A stretch of 17,355 nucleotides of DNA, from contig JAJAZH010000246.1 in the NCBI GenBank assembly GCA_026785815.1, positions 1-17,355 on the forward strand, written 5' to 3'. Numbering within the stretch: the stretch's first letter is position 1; every line of letters starts with the position of its first letter. The notes under the pieces are model-generated. The model was given only the letters and a program-made list of their open reading frames with translations. It was not told the origin of the DNA and searched no databases. The position numbers were made by a program, and so were the translations under genes. Shown here one piece after another: positions 1 through 7,377 of the stretch. The stretch is from Ramlibacter sp. Its GTDB lineage: Bacteria; Pseudomonadota; Gammaproteobacteria; Burkholderiales; Burkholderiaceae_C.

Positions 1-1007
1 CCACCAATGCCCACGTCGACTACATTCAGGTGGCGCGCGACACGATCAAGCGGATCGGTTACGACAACACAGAGTACGGCATCGACTACAAGGGCTGCGC
101 GGTGCTGGTGGCGTACGACAAACAGTCCAACGACATCGCCCAGGGCGTGGACCATGCGAGTGACGACCACCTGAACATCGGCGCCGGGGACCAGGGCCTG
201 ATGTTCGGCTACGCCTGCGACGAGACGCCCGAGCTGATGCCCGCGCCGATCTATTACGCCCACCGCCTGATGGAGCGCCAGGCGCACCTGCGCAAGGACG
301 GCCGGCTTCCTTTCCTGCGTCCAGATGCCAAGAGCCAGGTCACGATGCGCTACGTGGACGGCAAGCCCCACAGCATCCATACGGTGGTGTTGTCGACGCA
401 GCACAGCCCCGAACAGAGCGACGGCCACAAGATGAAGGCGTCCTTCAACGAAGCCATCATCGAGGAGATCATCAAGCCGGTCCTGCCCAGGGAGTGGCTC
501 AAGGAAACCCGCTACCTGATCAACCCGACCGGCCGCTTCGTGATCGGCGGGCCGCAGGGCGACTGTGGCCTGACCGGCCGGAAAATCATCGTCGACACCT
601 ACGGCGGCGCCTGCCCGCACGGCGGTGGCGCGTTCTCGGGCAAGGACCCGAGCAAGGTCGACCGATCCGCTGCCTACGCCGCCCGCTATGTCGCCAAGAA
701 CGTGGTGGCAGCGGGTATCGCCCGCCAGTGCCAGGTTCAGGTCGCGTACGCGATTGGCGTCGCCAAGCCGATGAACGTGACGGTCTACACGGAAGGAACG
801 GGCGTGATCCCGGACCACCAGATCGAAGCGCTGATCGATGAGCATTTCGACCTGCGTCCCAAAGGCATCATCCAGATGCTCGACCTGCTGCGACCGATCT
901 ACGAGAAGACTGCCGCCTACGGTCACTTCGGCCGCGAAGAGCCCGACTTCACCTGGGAACGGACCGACAAGGCGCAGGCCCTGCGTGCGGGCGCCGGCCT
1001 CAAGTAA
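1..1007 (+). CDS. metK: S-adenosylmethionine synthetase, 5' end missing
   Basis: MetK makes S-adenosylmethionine from methionine and ATP in the cytoplasm. The frame is open from base 3, and the visible 334 residues run from the end of the N-terminal domain to the natural C-terminus, so roughly the first 60 residues lie outside the window. The GTG at base 30 is an internal Val, not a start. Visible signatures are the GAGDQGLMFGYA motif, a complete Gly-rich GGGAFSGKDPSKVDRSAAY loop, the TGRKIIVDTYGG segment, and the usual ending at AGLK. Sequence similarity is strongest to Burkholderiales enzymes, from memory of the family. It converges on the minus-strand secreted-protein gene, with only 26 bp between the stop codons and no clear terminator there. 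Nothing looks damaged. Identity is certain; only the truncation limits the call. Confidence 0.97.
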   Translation, partial: TNAHVDYIQVARDTIKRIGYDNTEYGIDYKGCAVLVAYDKQSNDIAQGVDHASDDHLNIGAGDQGLMFGYACDETPELMPAPIYYAHRLMERQAHLRKDGRLPFLRPDAKSQVTMRYVDGKPHSIHTVVLSTQHSPEQSDGHKMKASFNEAIIEEIIKPVLPREWLKETRYLINPTGRFVIGGPQGDCGLTGRKIIVDTYGGACPHGGGAFSGKDPSKVDRSAAYAARYVAKNVVAAGIARQCQVQVAYAIGVAKPMNVTVYTEGTGVIPDHQIEALIDEHFDLRPKGIIQMLDLLRPIYEKTAAYGHFGREEPDFTWERTDKAQALRAGAGLK

Positions 1008-1033
1008 AGCTCGACGGTCCAGGAGCCTGCCGG

Positions 1034-1924
1034 CTACTGAATCATGACCTGCTGGCGCTCGACCTCGCTGCGCTTCATCGCGATATAGGTCGGGCGATCC
1101 ATTTCGCGCAACTGCCGCGGGTAACGTTCGGTGGCGTTGAACCAGCCCTGGATGCGCCGGTCCACCTGCTGCGCCGCGGGAGCGCTCAGCGAATCGAGGT
1201 AGGAGTCAATGGCGAGGTAGTAGCGCATCGCATTGCGCTCGACCGCGCCCCGGACGCCGCCCATGTACGTGGGCTGGCCGTTGGCATCCTTGCCGGTGAC
1301 GGTGAACCCGACCTTGTCCGCGCCAACGGTCGCCAGATAGGCTTGCATGGCCACCTTGCCGGCCAACCCATACCCGTACGAGTAACTCAGATGCATGAAG
1401 GTGCGCTTTTCATCGAGCGGCACGGCCGCAATGGTGATCCGGTAATCGCGGGTGCCGAGCGGGCCCTCCCTGGCCGCCATGCGGCTCTCGAAATATTCAG
1501 GCGTGGCAGCCACACCGCGGTAGGAAAACTGCAGCTTGTACGCATCCTGGATCGGCTGGTCGAACTTGCGCCCGATCCGGACCAGCAGATTGGAGCCCCC
1601 ATTGCCGTTGACGGCATGACAGTACTTGGTATTGAACGGCAGGATCAGGATGTCGCACCAATTCTCCGGCTGCTTCAGCTCGCCGCTGACCAGGCTGAAG
1701 GGGTGGTCAAGCACCGCGTAGACGTCCCCCTTGAGGTTATCGCCCTCCTGCGACGACTTGATGTGCAACGCACGCTGGAAACTGTTGCGGGCGAGCTGTT
1801 CGCGCAATTCGGTGTGGCGCGCGCGAAGCGCCGCGCCATCGTCTGCTGCCGCCTGAAGCGAAGCGAACGCGATCGCACAGGCCGCGCCGATCCGAAACAG
1901 TCGGGAGAAGAATGCAGTCGTCAT
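1034..1924 (-). CDS. Secreted protein of unknown function
   Basis: The product has 296 residues. It starts with a Sec-type signal peptide: an Arg near residue 11, a hydrophobic stretch of about residues 12-26, and a likely cut after the AAA at about residues 25-27. The mature part carries two Cys about 14 residues apart in the ENWCDILILPF...KYC segment, which could form a disulfide in the periplasm. The conserved-looking core (LSYSYGYGLAGKVAMQAYL, then GGVRGAVERNAMRYYLAID) resembles hypothetical proteins I recall from betaproteobacteria, but I cannot name a family; an SRPBCC-like fold is only a guess. The charged C-terminal end (about residues 255-296) is probably helical. Its ATG overlaps the TGA of the upstream minus-strand gene by 4 nt, which suggests translational coupling. 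It converges on metK. Confidence 0.85.
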   Translation of the reverse strand: MTTAFFSRLFRIGAACAIAFASLQAAADDGAALRARHTELREQLARNSFQRALHIKSSQEGDNLKGDVYAVLDHPFSLVSGELKQPENWCDILILPFNTKYCHAVNGNGGSNLLVRIGRKFDQPIQDAYKLQFSYRGVAATPEYFESRMAAREGPLGTRDYRITIAAVPLDEKRTFMHLSYSYGYGLAGKVAMQAYLATVGADKVGFTVTGKDANGQPTYMGGVRGAVERNAMRYYLAIDSYLDSLSAPAAQQVDRRIQGWFNATERYPRQLREMDRPTYIAMKRSEVERQQVMIQ

Positions 1925-2385
1925 CGGTGATTCCTTGAAATGTCTTGTTCCCGCGGGGGCAGGGTGCGGCTGACGCGGTTGTCTTCCTCCAGTACATCTT
2001 TAACAACGAACTGGATTCCTCCGGTGAGGAGCGAGTGGGGCTCCACCGCGTAAAGAAAGCGCCCGCGCTGGCCCAGGTCCAGGCAGATCCGGAGTTGCGG
2101 CTGGTCGACCTGCTCCCAGGCCCGGATCAATCGAGCACGCAGCAAGTTGTCGCCGCAGAGCAGGGACTCCAGCTTGTGGTGGCTGTGCGCGAGGTTGACG
2201 GCGTCGAGGTAGCTCGGCGACGTTTTGTTCCGGGTCTGGAAATTTGCAGTGAGGTCGATCGAAAGTGTCAGCACGGCGGCTTCGTCGATCAGCGAAAAGT
2301 GCCGGCCGAGCAGGCTGTCGCTGCGTTCACCGTACTTGTACGTCAGGTGAAGCTGCGATGGAGTCTTTCGGAGGGAGTGCTTCAT
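1921..2385 (-). CDS. Hypothetical protein, coupled to the secreted-protein gene
   Basis: This is a 155-residue soluble protein that I do not recognise. Codon third positions are strongly G/C from the ATG at 2385 onward, whereas the 33-codon extension back to a GTG at 2484 is clearly poorer, so I prefer the ATG even though no good Shine-Dalgarno precedes it. The GTG alternative has an AGGA about 11 nt upstream. There is no signal peptide or membrane segment. The sequence is rich in Leu, Arg and His, with a SLIDEAAVLTLSIDL strand-like stretch, an AHSHHKLESLL helix-like stretch, and a basic C-terminal tail. The TGA overlaps the ATG of the secreted-protein gene by 4 nt, which is the best evidence that the gene is real. 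An opposite-strand frame at 1945-2457 looks like its shadow. Confidence 0.65.
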   Translation of the reverse strand: MKHSLRKTPSQLHLTYKYGERSDSLLGRHFSLIDEAAVLTLSIDLTANFQTRNKTSPSYLDAVNLAHSHHKLESLLCGDNLLRARLIRAWEQVDQPQLRICLDLGQRGRFLYAVEPHSLLTGGIQFVVKDVLEEDNRVSRTLPPREQDISRNHR

Positions 2386-2497
2386 GCCGGAACGTCGCGG
2401 CAAGGGTGCGCTCGACCGGTCATGACAGCTGTAGGACAAACCAGCAACCAGCTGTGAGCGCAACCGTATCGACACTGCACTCACGGTCGGAAGTTTC

Positions 2498-2512
2498 CTA
2501 CATCCGGTGTAG
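2498..2512. promoter_or_regulatory. Dyad in divergent promoter region (possible operator)
   Basis: CTACAtCcGgTGTAG forms two 7-base arms around a central C, with one G-T wobble. It lies in the intergenic stretch between the minus-strand gene starting at 2385 and the plus-strand gene starting at 2620. It may be an operator or a chance hairpin; no matching regulator can be named. Confidence 0.3.
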
Positions 2513-2517
2513 TGCTT

Positions 2518-2542
2518 TGACTGACGACAGCGTTCGCAGTCA
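2518..2542. promoter_or_regulatory. Imperfect palindrome in divergent promoter region
   Basis: TGACTG-a-CGA-cagcgt-TCG-CAGTCA is a 9-bp stem with one bulged A and a 6-base loop. It begins next to a TTGACT (2517-2522) that would serve as a plus-strand -35 element, although no convincing -10 follows at the expected distance. The location, between divergent genes and about 80 bp from the start at 2620, suits an operator. It is a candidate only. Confidence 0.3.
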
Positions 2543-2619
2543 GCACCAAAGATGACGAGTGCATATCAGGCTGCGACCTGCGGCATACGCGAACCTCAAC
2601 CATTGACAAGGAGCACCAC

Positions 2620-3591
2620 ATGGCTGCTGACGAAAGAAATTTGAACCGCGATCCGATCACCGACGAACCCGGAGCGCACCCGGTGGGAACTGGAATCGGC
2701 GCCACTGGCGGCGCTGTGGCTGGCGCAACGGCGGGTGCTGTCGGGGGACCGGTCGGAATGGCTCTCGGAGCTGTTGTCGGCGCTGTCGCCGGCGGACTGG
2801 CCGGTCGAGCCGCTGCTGAAGCTGTCAACCCGACGGCTGAAGAAAGCTACTGGCGCGACAATTATTCTCGTGAGTCGTACTACGAAAAGGGCCGCGAGTT
2901 CGACGAATACGCACCTGCCTACCGTCTCGGCGTGACGGGCCGGACCGAATATCAGGATTGGGACGCGGCTGAGCCGAGACTGGCTTCCCAATGGGAAAGC
3001 AACCGTGGCGGCTCCAGCCTGTCCTGGCCACAGGCTAAACACGCCAGCCGTGCCGCCTGGAACCGGGTGGATAACACCCTTCGCAGCGGCGGACCCGCAG
3101 CGGCGGTCGGCGCGGTGCAAAGCGCCGGAAACAACTCCGGTGACACCGAAGACGTCATCGATGCGTTGAACGACTTGGCCGAGTGCTGCAAGGACGGCGA
3201 GTACGGCTTTACCGCTTGCGCCGAGCAGGCCGATCGCCAGGACCTGAAAACGACCTTTACGCAGCGTGCCGACCATTGCCGCAGTGCGGCCCAGGAACTG
3301 TACGGGCAGATCCGCAGCCTCGGCGGCACGCCGGATGAGGGCGGCAGCGCGGCGGGCGCCCTCCATCGCGGCTGGGTCGCTGTCAAGGCGTCCCTGAGCA
3401 GCTACGACGACAAAGCGGTCCTGGAAGAATGCGAACGCGGTGAAGACAACGCCAAAGCCCGGTACACAAGGGCCCTGAAGAAGCCGTTGCCTGCCAACAT
3501 CAAGCTGATCGTCGAGCGCCAGATGCAGGGAGTGCAGCGCAACCACGACCAGATCAAGATGCTGCGGGACCAGGCTCGCGCCAGCTCCTGA
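2620..3591 (+). CDS. Glycine-zipper protein fused to a DUF2383-like four-helix-bundle domain
   Basis: The 323-residue product has three parts. Residues about 24-63 are a Gly/Ala-rich glycine zipper (repeated GxxxG, e.g. GAVAGATAGAVGGPVG) that could insert in or pack against membrane. Residues about 76-152 contain the YWRDNYSRESYY, YAPAYRLG and WDAAEPRLASQWE motifs seen in bacterial stress-type proteins. Residues about 177-318 match the PA2169/DUF2383 ferritin-like helical-bundle family (DVIDALNDLAECCKDGEYGF, then helices rich in Cys, Glu and Arg). No signal peptide is visible. The ATG has a good AAGGAG about 7 nt upstream. It is followed after 24 bp by topoisomerase IB and then LigD, which points to a general stress role. 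The biochemical function is unknown. The family assignment comes from memory of its motifs. Confidence 0.88.
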   Translation: MAADERNLNRDPITDEPGAHPVGTGIGATGGAVAGATAGAVGGPVGMALGAVVGAVAGGLAGRAAAEAVNPTAEESYWRDNYSRESYYEKGREFDEYAPAYRLGVTGRTEYQDWDAAEPRLASQWESNRGGSSLSWPQAKHASRAAWNRVDNTLRSGGPAAAVGAVQSAGNNSGDTEDVIDALNDLAECCKDGEYGFTACAEQADRQDLKTTFTQRADHCRSAAQELYGQIRSLGGTPDEGGSAAGALHRGWVAVKASLSSYDDKAVLEECERGEDNAKARYTRALKKPLPANIKLIVERQMQGVQRNHDQIKMLRDQARASS

Positions 3592-3615
3592 TCGGCAGAG
3601 GCTGGGCCGCCGAGC

Positions 3616-4683
3616 ATGTTATTGGCGCCCGGCCCATCGCCCGATCCGGGCAAACCTGAGGCCGGCGGAGTTCCCGCCGGCCTTTTCTATTCCATCGACA
3701 CCGAACCCGGAATCACCCGTGTGCGCCGCGGCAAGTCGTTCGCGTACCGCGACGCCAAGGGCCGCTGGATCCGCGACGAAGTCCACCTCACGAGAATCAG
3801 AAAGCTCGCGATTCCGCCCGCTTACGAGTCGGTCTGGATTTGCGCGTCGAGCAACGGGCACCTGCAGGCCACCGGTCGCGATGCACGGGGCCGCAAGCAA
3901 TACCGCTACCACGAGGTCTGGCGCCGCGAGCGCGACACCGGCAAGTTCGACCGCTTGCTGCACTTTGCCAAGGCCTTGCCCGGGCTCCGGCGCAAGGTCA
4001 CCCATCAGCTCAAGCAGAAGGAGCATTCACGGGAACTGGTGCTGGCCACGCTGGTCCGCCTGCTCGACACCACGCTGATCCGGGTCGGAAACGACCAATA
4101 CGCCCGCGACAACGGCTCGTTCGGCCTGACCACCCTGCGCAACCGGCACGTTCGGATCGAAGGCGATCTCCTGACGCTTTCGTTCAAAGGAAAAAGCGGC
4201 GTTCGCCATGAAGTCGAGGTGAAAGACCCGCGTGTGCTGCGCGTCGTCACCCGCTGCCTGCACCTCCCCGGCCAGGAACTGTTCCAGTACCGAGGCGCCG
4301 ACGGCCAGCCGCACGCGATCGGCTCGGGCGACGTCAACGACTATCTCGACACCTTGTGTGGCGAACGCTTCACCGCCAAGGATTTCCGGACCTGGCATGG
4401 AACGGTGCTGGCGCTGGAGACGCTGCGCAAGTTCTGCGGCGCAGGTGGCGAGGCCTTCACGGTCAAGCAACTGCTGGCCGAAGTGTCGCAAGCCTTGGGC
4501 AATACCCCCGCTGTGTGCCGCAAGGCTTACATCCATCCCGGGGTGCTGGAGCTCGGCTTGAAGCTGGCTGCGCTCAAGGGCGAAGGTCTGTTCGACGACC
4601 ACGTTCCGGCGCCCAAGGCGACTGGCGCCGGCCTGAACGGCGCCGAGCGAAGACTTGTCGGCTACCTGACGGCCTTGCGTTAA
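3616..4683 (+). CDS. DNA topoisomerase IB (poxvirus-like bacterial type)
   Basis: This enzyme relaxes supercoils by transient nicking through a 3'-phosphotyrosine link. The 355-residue protein has the N-terminal clamp domain (from about residue 21, AGLFYSIDTEPG, through IPPAYESVWIC and ATGRDARGRKQYRYHE) and the catalytic domain. Expected catalytic residues are present: Arg156 in LIRVGND, Lys191 or Lys193 in SFKGKSG, Arg258 in DFRTWHGT, Asn296, and the nucleophile Tyr305 in CRKAYIHP. The Asn-to-Tyr spacing of 9 equals that of the Deinococcus enzyme as I recall it. The ATG at 3616 lacks a strong Shine-Dalgarno. Conserved homology starts only near residue 21, so the first 20 residues are a variable leader that overlaps a terminator-like hairpin. 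It lies between the DUF2383-like gene and ligD. Confidence 0.95.
   Translation: MLLAPGPSPDPGKPEAGGVPAGLFYSIDTEPGITRVRRGKSFAYRDAKGRWIRDEVHLTRIRKLAIPPAYESVWICASSNGHLQATGRDARGRKQYRYHEVWRRERDTGKFDRLLHFAKALPGLRRKVTHQLKQKEHSRELVLATLVRLLDTTLIRVGNDQYARDNGSFGLTTLRNRHVRIEGDLLTLSFKGKSGVRHEVEVKDPRVLRVVTRCLHLPGQELFQYRGADGQPHAIGSGDVNDYLDTLCGERFTAKDFRTWHGTVLALETLRKFCGAGGEAFTVKQLLAEVSQALGNTPAVCRKAYIHPGVLELGLKLAALKGEGLFDDHVPAPKATGAGLNGAERRLVGYLTALR
3661..3686 (+). terminator. Rho-independent terminator-like hairpin inside the topIB 5' coding region
   Basis: GCCGGCGG-agttc-CCGCCGGC is a perfect 8-bp GC stem with a 5-base loop, followed by C and TTTT. It sits about 70 bp past the stop of the DUF2383-like gene, where that transcript's terminator would be expected, but it falls in codons 16-24 of the topIB frame. 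It could end the upstream transcript, attenuate readthrough, or be fortuitous GC-rich coding sequence. The T-tract is short. Confidence 0.5.
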
Positions 4684-4692
4684 CGGCTGTTC

Positions 4693-4744
4693 CCACGGTG
4701 CAATCCGTGGCCTGTCCTACAGCCTGATGCAGCCCCGGTTTTTT
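4693..4744 (+). terminator. Possible weak terminator between topIB and ligD
   Basis: CCACGG-tgcaat-CCGTGG (4693-4710) is a perfect 6-bp stem just after the topIB stop. A run of six T at 4739-4744 follows, but 28 bases later, so this is not a textbook terminator. An outer GGCTG...CAGCC pairing (4685-4689 with 4720-4724) could extend the structure. It may simply be an intergenic hairpin. Confidence 0.3.
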
Positions 4745-4767
4745 AAGTTTCCGTGAAAGCACAAGCC

Positions 4768-7290
4768 ATGGACGACCGATCCGCCAGTGCCCTGAAGGCC
4801 TATCGCGACAAGCGCAACTTCGACATCACGCCCGAACCTGCTGACGGGGGAGTGGCCAATGAGCTGGAACGCGTCTTCGTGATCCAGAAGCACTGGGCCA
4901 GCCGTCTTCATTACGACTTCCGGCTCGAGCTGGACGGAACCATGAAGAGCTGGGCTGTGCCCAAGGGACCCAGCTTCGACCCCGCCGACAAACGCATGGC
5001 GGTGCATGTCGAAGATCATCCGATCTCGTACAACCAGTTCGAAGGCACGATCCCGCAGAAGCAGTACGGAGCGGGCAAGGTCATCATCTGGGACAAGGGC
5101 ACCTGGATCCCGACCGGCGATCCGCATCAAGGGTATCTCGATGGCAAATTGAAATTCGAGTTGCGCGGGCACAAGTTGCAGGGCCACTGGACCCTGGTTC
5201 GAATGAAGGGCCGCGGCGAACGCCAGGAACCCTGGTTGTTGATCAAAGAACGGGATGAACAGGCCCGCCCCGCTTCCGAATTCAGCGTGGTCGACGCGCT
5301 GCCGGACAGCGTCAAGTCCAGGGGCGCTGACGCCGGCAGCCCGCAAGGCCCTCCCCGTGGCGCGCGCGAAGCGGCGCTGCCAGAGCATCTTCAGCCGGAA
5401 CTTGCGACTCTGGTCGACAGCCCGCCCCGGGATCCGGACAACTGGATCTATGAAATCAAGTTCGACGGCTATCGAATGCTCACCCGCGCTGAAAACGGCA
5501 AGCTGCAACTCGTCACCCGCAATGGCAATGACTGGACCCACAAATTGCCGCAGCTGGCGGCCCACCTGCAGGCGATGGAGCTGCCCGACGGCTGGTACGA
5601 CGGCGAGATCATCCTGCCCGGTGAGCGTGTGCCAGCCGACTTCCAGGCATTGCAGGGCGCATTCGACAGCGCGCGAACAGCCGACATCGTGTACTACCTG
5701 TTCGACATCCCTTACTGCGCCGGCTATGACTTGCGCGAAGTGCCGCTGGTGGAACGCCGGGACGTCCTGCGCCGGGTAGTAGAGCGCAGGCCGACGCACA
5801 AGGTGCGCTTCAGCGAAGTGTTCGACGCTCCGCCCGAGGAGATCATCGCTTCCGCCTGCCGGCTGGGCCTGGAGGGAGTGGTCGCCAAGCGCAAGGATTC
5901 CTCCTATGTCACCCGCCGATCGCCGGACTGGGTCAAGCTCAAATGCGGCCAGCGCCAGGAGTTCGTCATTGGCGGCTACAGCGATCCGAAGGGCTCGCGC
6001 ACCGGCATCGGCTCCCTGCTGCTGGGTGTGCACGACCGGGATGGCAAGTTGCGCTATGCAGGCAATGTCGGCACGGGCTTCAACGAAAGCATGCTGCGCG
6101 ACCTGCGTACCAAACTGGAATCGATCGCGAGTGACAAACCTGCTTTTGCGCCGGATCCCGACCTCCCCCGCAACGCGCACTGGGTCACGCCGAGCCTGGT
6201 CGCCGAAGTGGCGTTCGGCGAATGGACTCGAACCGGCCGGGTGCGTCATTCGGTGTTTCATGGACTGCGGGACGACAAGCCGGCGCGCTCGATCGTGCGC
6301 GAAGAGGCAAAGCACGCCCCAGTGACCGGGAAGCGCAAGTCAATCAGCACTGCAAGCGCGGCGAAAACCAGCCGTCCCGCGGCGATGGCCGCCGCCACAC
6401 CGAGCTTGCCTGCCTCGCTGCGGGTCAGCAATCCGGACCGGGTCATCGACCAGCAGAGCGGGCTGACCAAGATCGACCTGGTTCGCTACTACGCCCTGGT
6501 CGCACTCTTGATGATGGAGCACCTGAAGGGCCGCCCCGTGTCGCTGGTGCGGGCGCCTGCCGGGGTCGGCGGAGAACTGTTCTTCCAGAAGCACGCGGAG
6601 CGCTACAACATGCCCGGCATCGAGCAGCTCGACCCGGCGCTGTCGCCGCAGCACCAGCCCATGCTCGAGGTCGCGCGCCCGGATGGTCTGCTCTCGGCAG
6701 CCCAGATGAACGTGATCGAGTTCCACACCTGGAATGCGGTCAAGGGCGCGATCGGCAAGCCGGACCGGATGACGTTCGACCTGGACCCGGGCGAAGGCAT
6801 CGGCTGGACCCAGGTGCAGGAAGCGGCGCAGCTGGTGCGTTCATTCCTGGCCGAGCTGAAGCTGCCCGCTTTCCTCAAGACCAGCGGCGGCAAGGGCCTG
6901 CACGTGGTGGTGCCGCTGAAGAAACAGCTGGACTGGGACACGGTCAAGGATTTCTCGTCAGCGATCGTGCAGCACCTTGCGCGCACGCTGCCCGACCGGT
7001 TTGTCGCCAAGAGCGGGCCGAAGAACCGGGTGGGACGGATCTTTATCAACTACCTGCGCAATGGCTTTGGCGCGACGACCGTTTGTGCCTGGTCGGCGCG
7101 GGCCCGGCCGGGCCTCGGCATCTCGGTCCCGGTCGACTGGAACGAGCTTGCCGGCTTGAGCAGCGGCGCCCATTGGACGGTCGCGTCCGTTCAGGACCGA
7201 CTGGTGCACGGCAACTCACCCTGGGCCGGTTACGAATCCAGCCGGGCTGCGCTGGCGGCTGCGATGAAGCGGCTCGGGTTCGAGCGCTGA
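4768..7290 (+). CDS. ligD: Multidomain DNA ligase D (phosphoesterase-ligase-polymerase)
   Basis: LigD is the non-homologous end-joining ligase, which trims, fills and seals double-strand breaks, normally with Ku. I chose the ATG at 4768 (840 residues, the length of Pseudomonas aeruginosa LigD) over the GTG at 4753; neither has a good Shine-Dalgarno. Order: phosphoesterase domain (about 35-165) with His42, His48, Asp50, Arg52, Lys66, Arg76, His84 and Tyr88 all present; ATP-dependent ligase (about 205-500) with the nucleotidyl Lys231 in EIKFDGYR; an Ala/Lys/Ser-rich linker (about 510-545); primase-like polymerase (about 550-840). In the polymerase domain His653, Asp671, Asp673, Ser706, His712 and Arg778 match the PaLigD catalytic set at a constant offset of 2. 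The expected third metal Asp is Asn761 (codon 7048-7050). No ku gene is in the window. Confidence 0.97.
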   Translation: MDDRSASALKAYRDKRNFDITPEPADGGVANELERVFVIQKHWASRLHYDFRLELDGTMKSWAVPKGPSFDPADKRMAVHVEDHPISYNQFEGTIPQKQYGAGKVIIWDKGTWIPTGDPHQGYLDGKLKFELRGHKLQGHWTLVRMKGRGERQEPWLLIKERDEQARPASEFSVVDALPDSVKSRGADAGSPQGPPRGAREAALPEHLQPELATLVDSPPRDPDNWIYEIKFDGYRMLTRAENGKLQLVTRNGNDWTHKLPQLAAHLQAMELPDGWYDGEIILPGERVPADFQALQGAFDSARTADIVYYLFDIPYCAGYDLREVPLVERRDVLRRVVERRPTHKVRFSEVFDAPPEEIIASACRLGLEGVVAKRKDSSYVTRRSPDWVKLKCGQRQEFVIGGYSDPKGSRTGIGSLLLGVHDRDGKLRYAGNVGTGFNESMLRDLRTKLESIASDKPAFAPDPDLPRNAHWVTPSLVAEVAFGEWTRTGRVRHSVFHGLRDDKPARSIVREEAKHAPVTGKRKSISTASAAKTSRPAAMAAATPSLPASLRVSNPDRVIDQQSGLTKIDLVRYYALVALLMMEHLKGRPVSLVRAPAGVGGELFFQKHAERYNMPGIEQLDPALSPQHQPMLEVARPDGLLSAAQMNVIEFHTWNAVKGAIGKPDRMTFDLDPGEGIGWTQVQEAAQLVRSFLAELKLPAFLKTSGGKGLHVVVPLKKQLDWDTVKDFSSAIVQHLARTLPDRFVAKSGPKNRVGRIFINYLRNGFGATTVCAWSARARPGLGISVPVDWNELAGLSSGAHWTVASVQDRLVHGNSPWAGYESSRAALAAAMKRLGFER

Positions 7291-7377
7291 AAAGAACCGC
7301 AACGAATGCAGCAGCAATGGCCCCGCACACTCTGGATCGGCCGCCACGGACAGGTTCGCGCTCGCTTGCGGCTGCGC

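Noticed and set aside
1945..2457. 170-codon plus-strand frame opposite the 155-residue gene
   Set aside because: The minus frame has better codon third positions and a 4-nt overlap with its neighbour. This choice is less secure than the others.
2386..2484. 33-residue extension of the 155-residue protein to a GTG
   Set aside because: Codon third positions fall in this stretch and it runs into the dyad-containing intergenic region; kept as an alternative start only.
2596..3546. 316-codon minus-strand frame opposite the DUF2383-like gene
   Set aside because: The plus-strand gene has a strong ribosome-binding site and known domains; the opposite frame is its shadow.
4717..6315. 532-codon minus-strand frame across the first half of ligD
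   Set aside because: Antisense shadow of LigD phosphoesterase and ligase domains; no recognisable motif and no ribosome-binding site.
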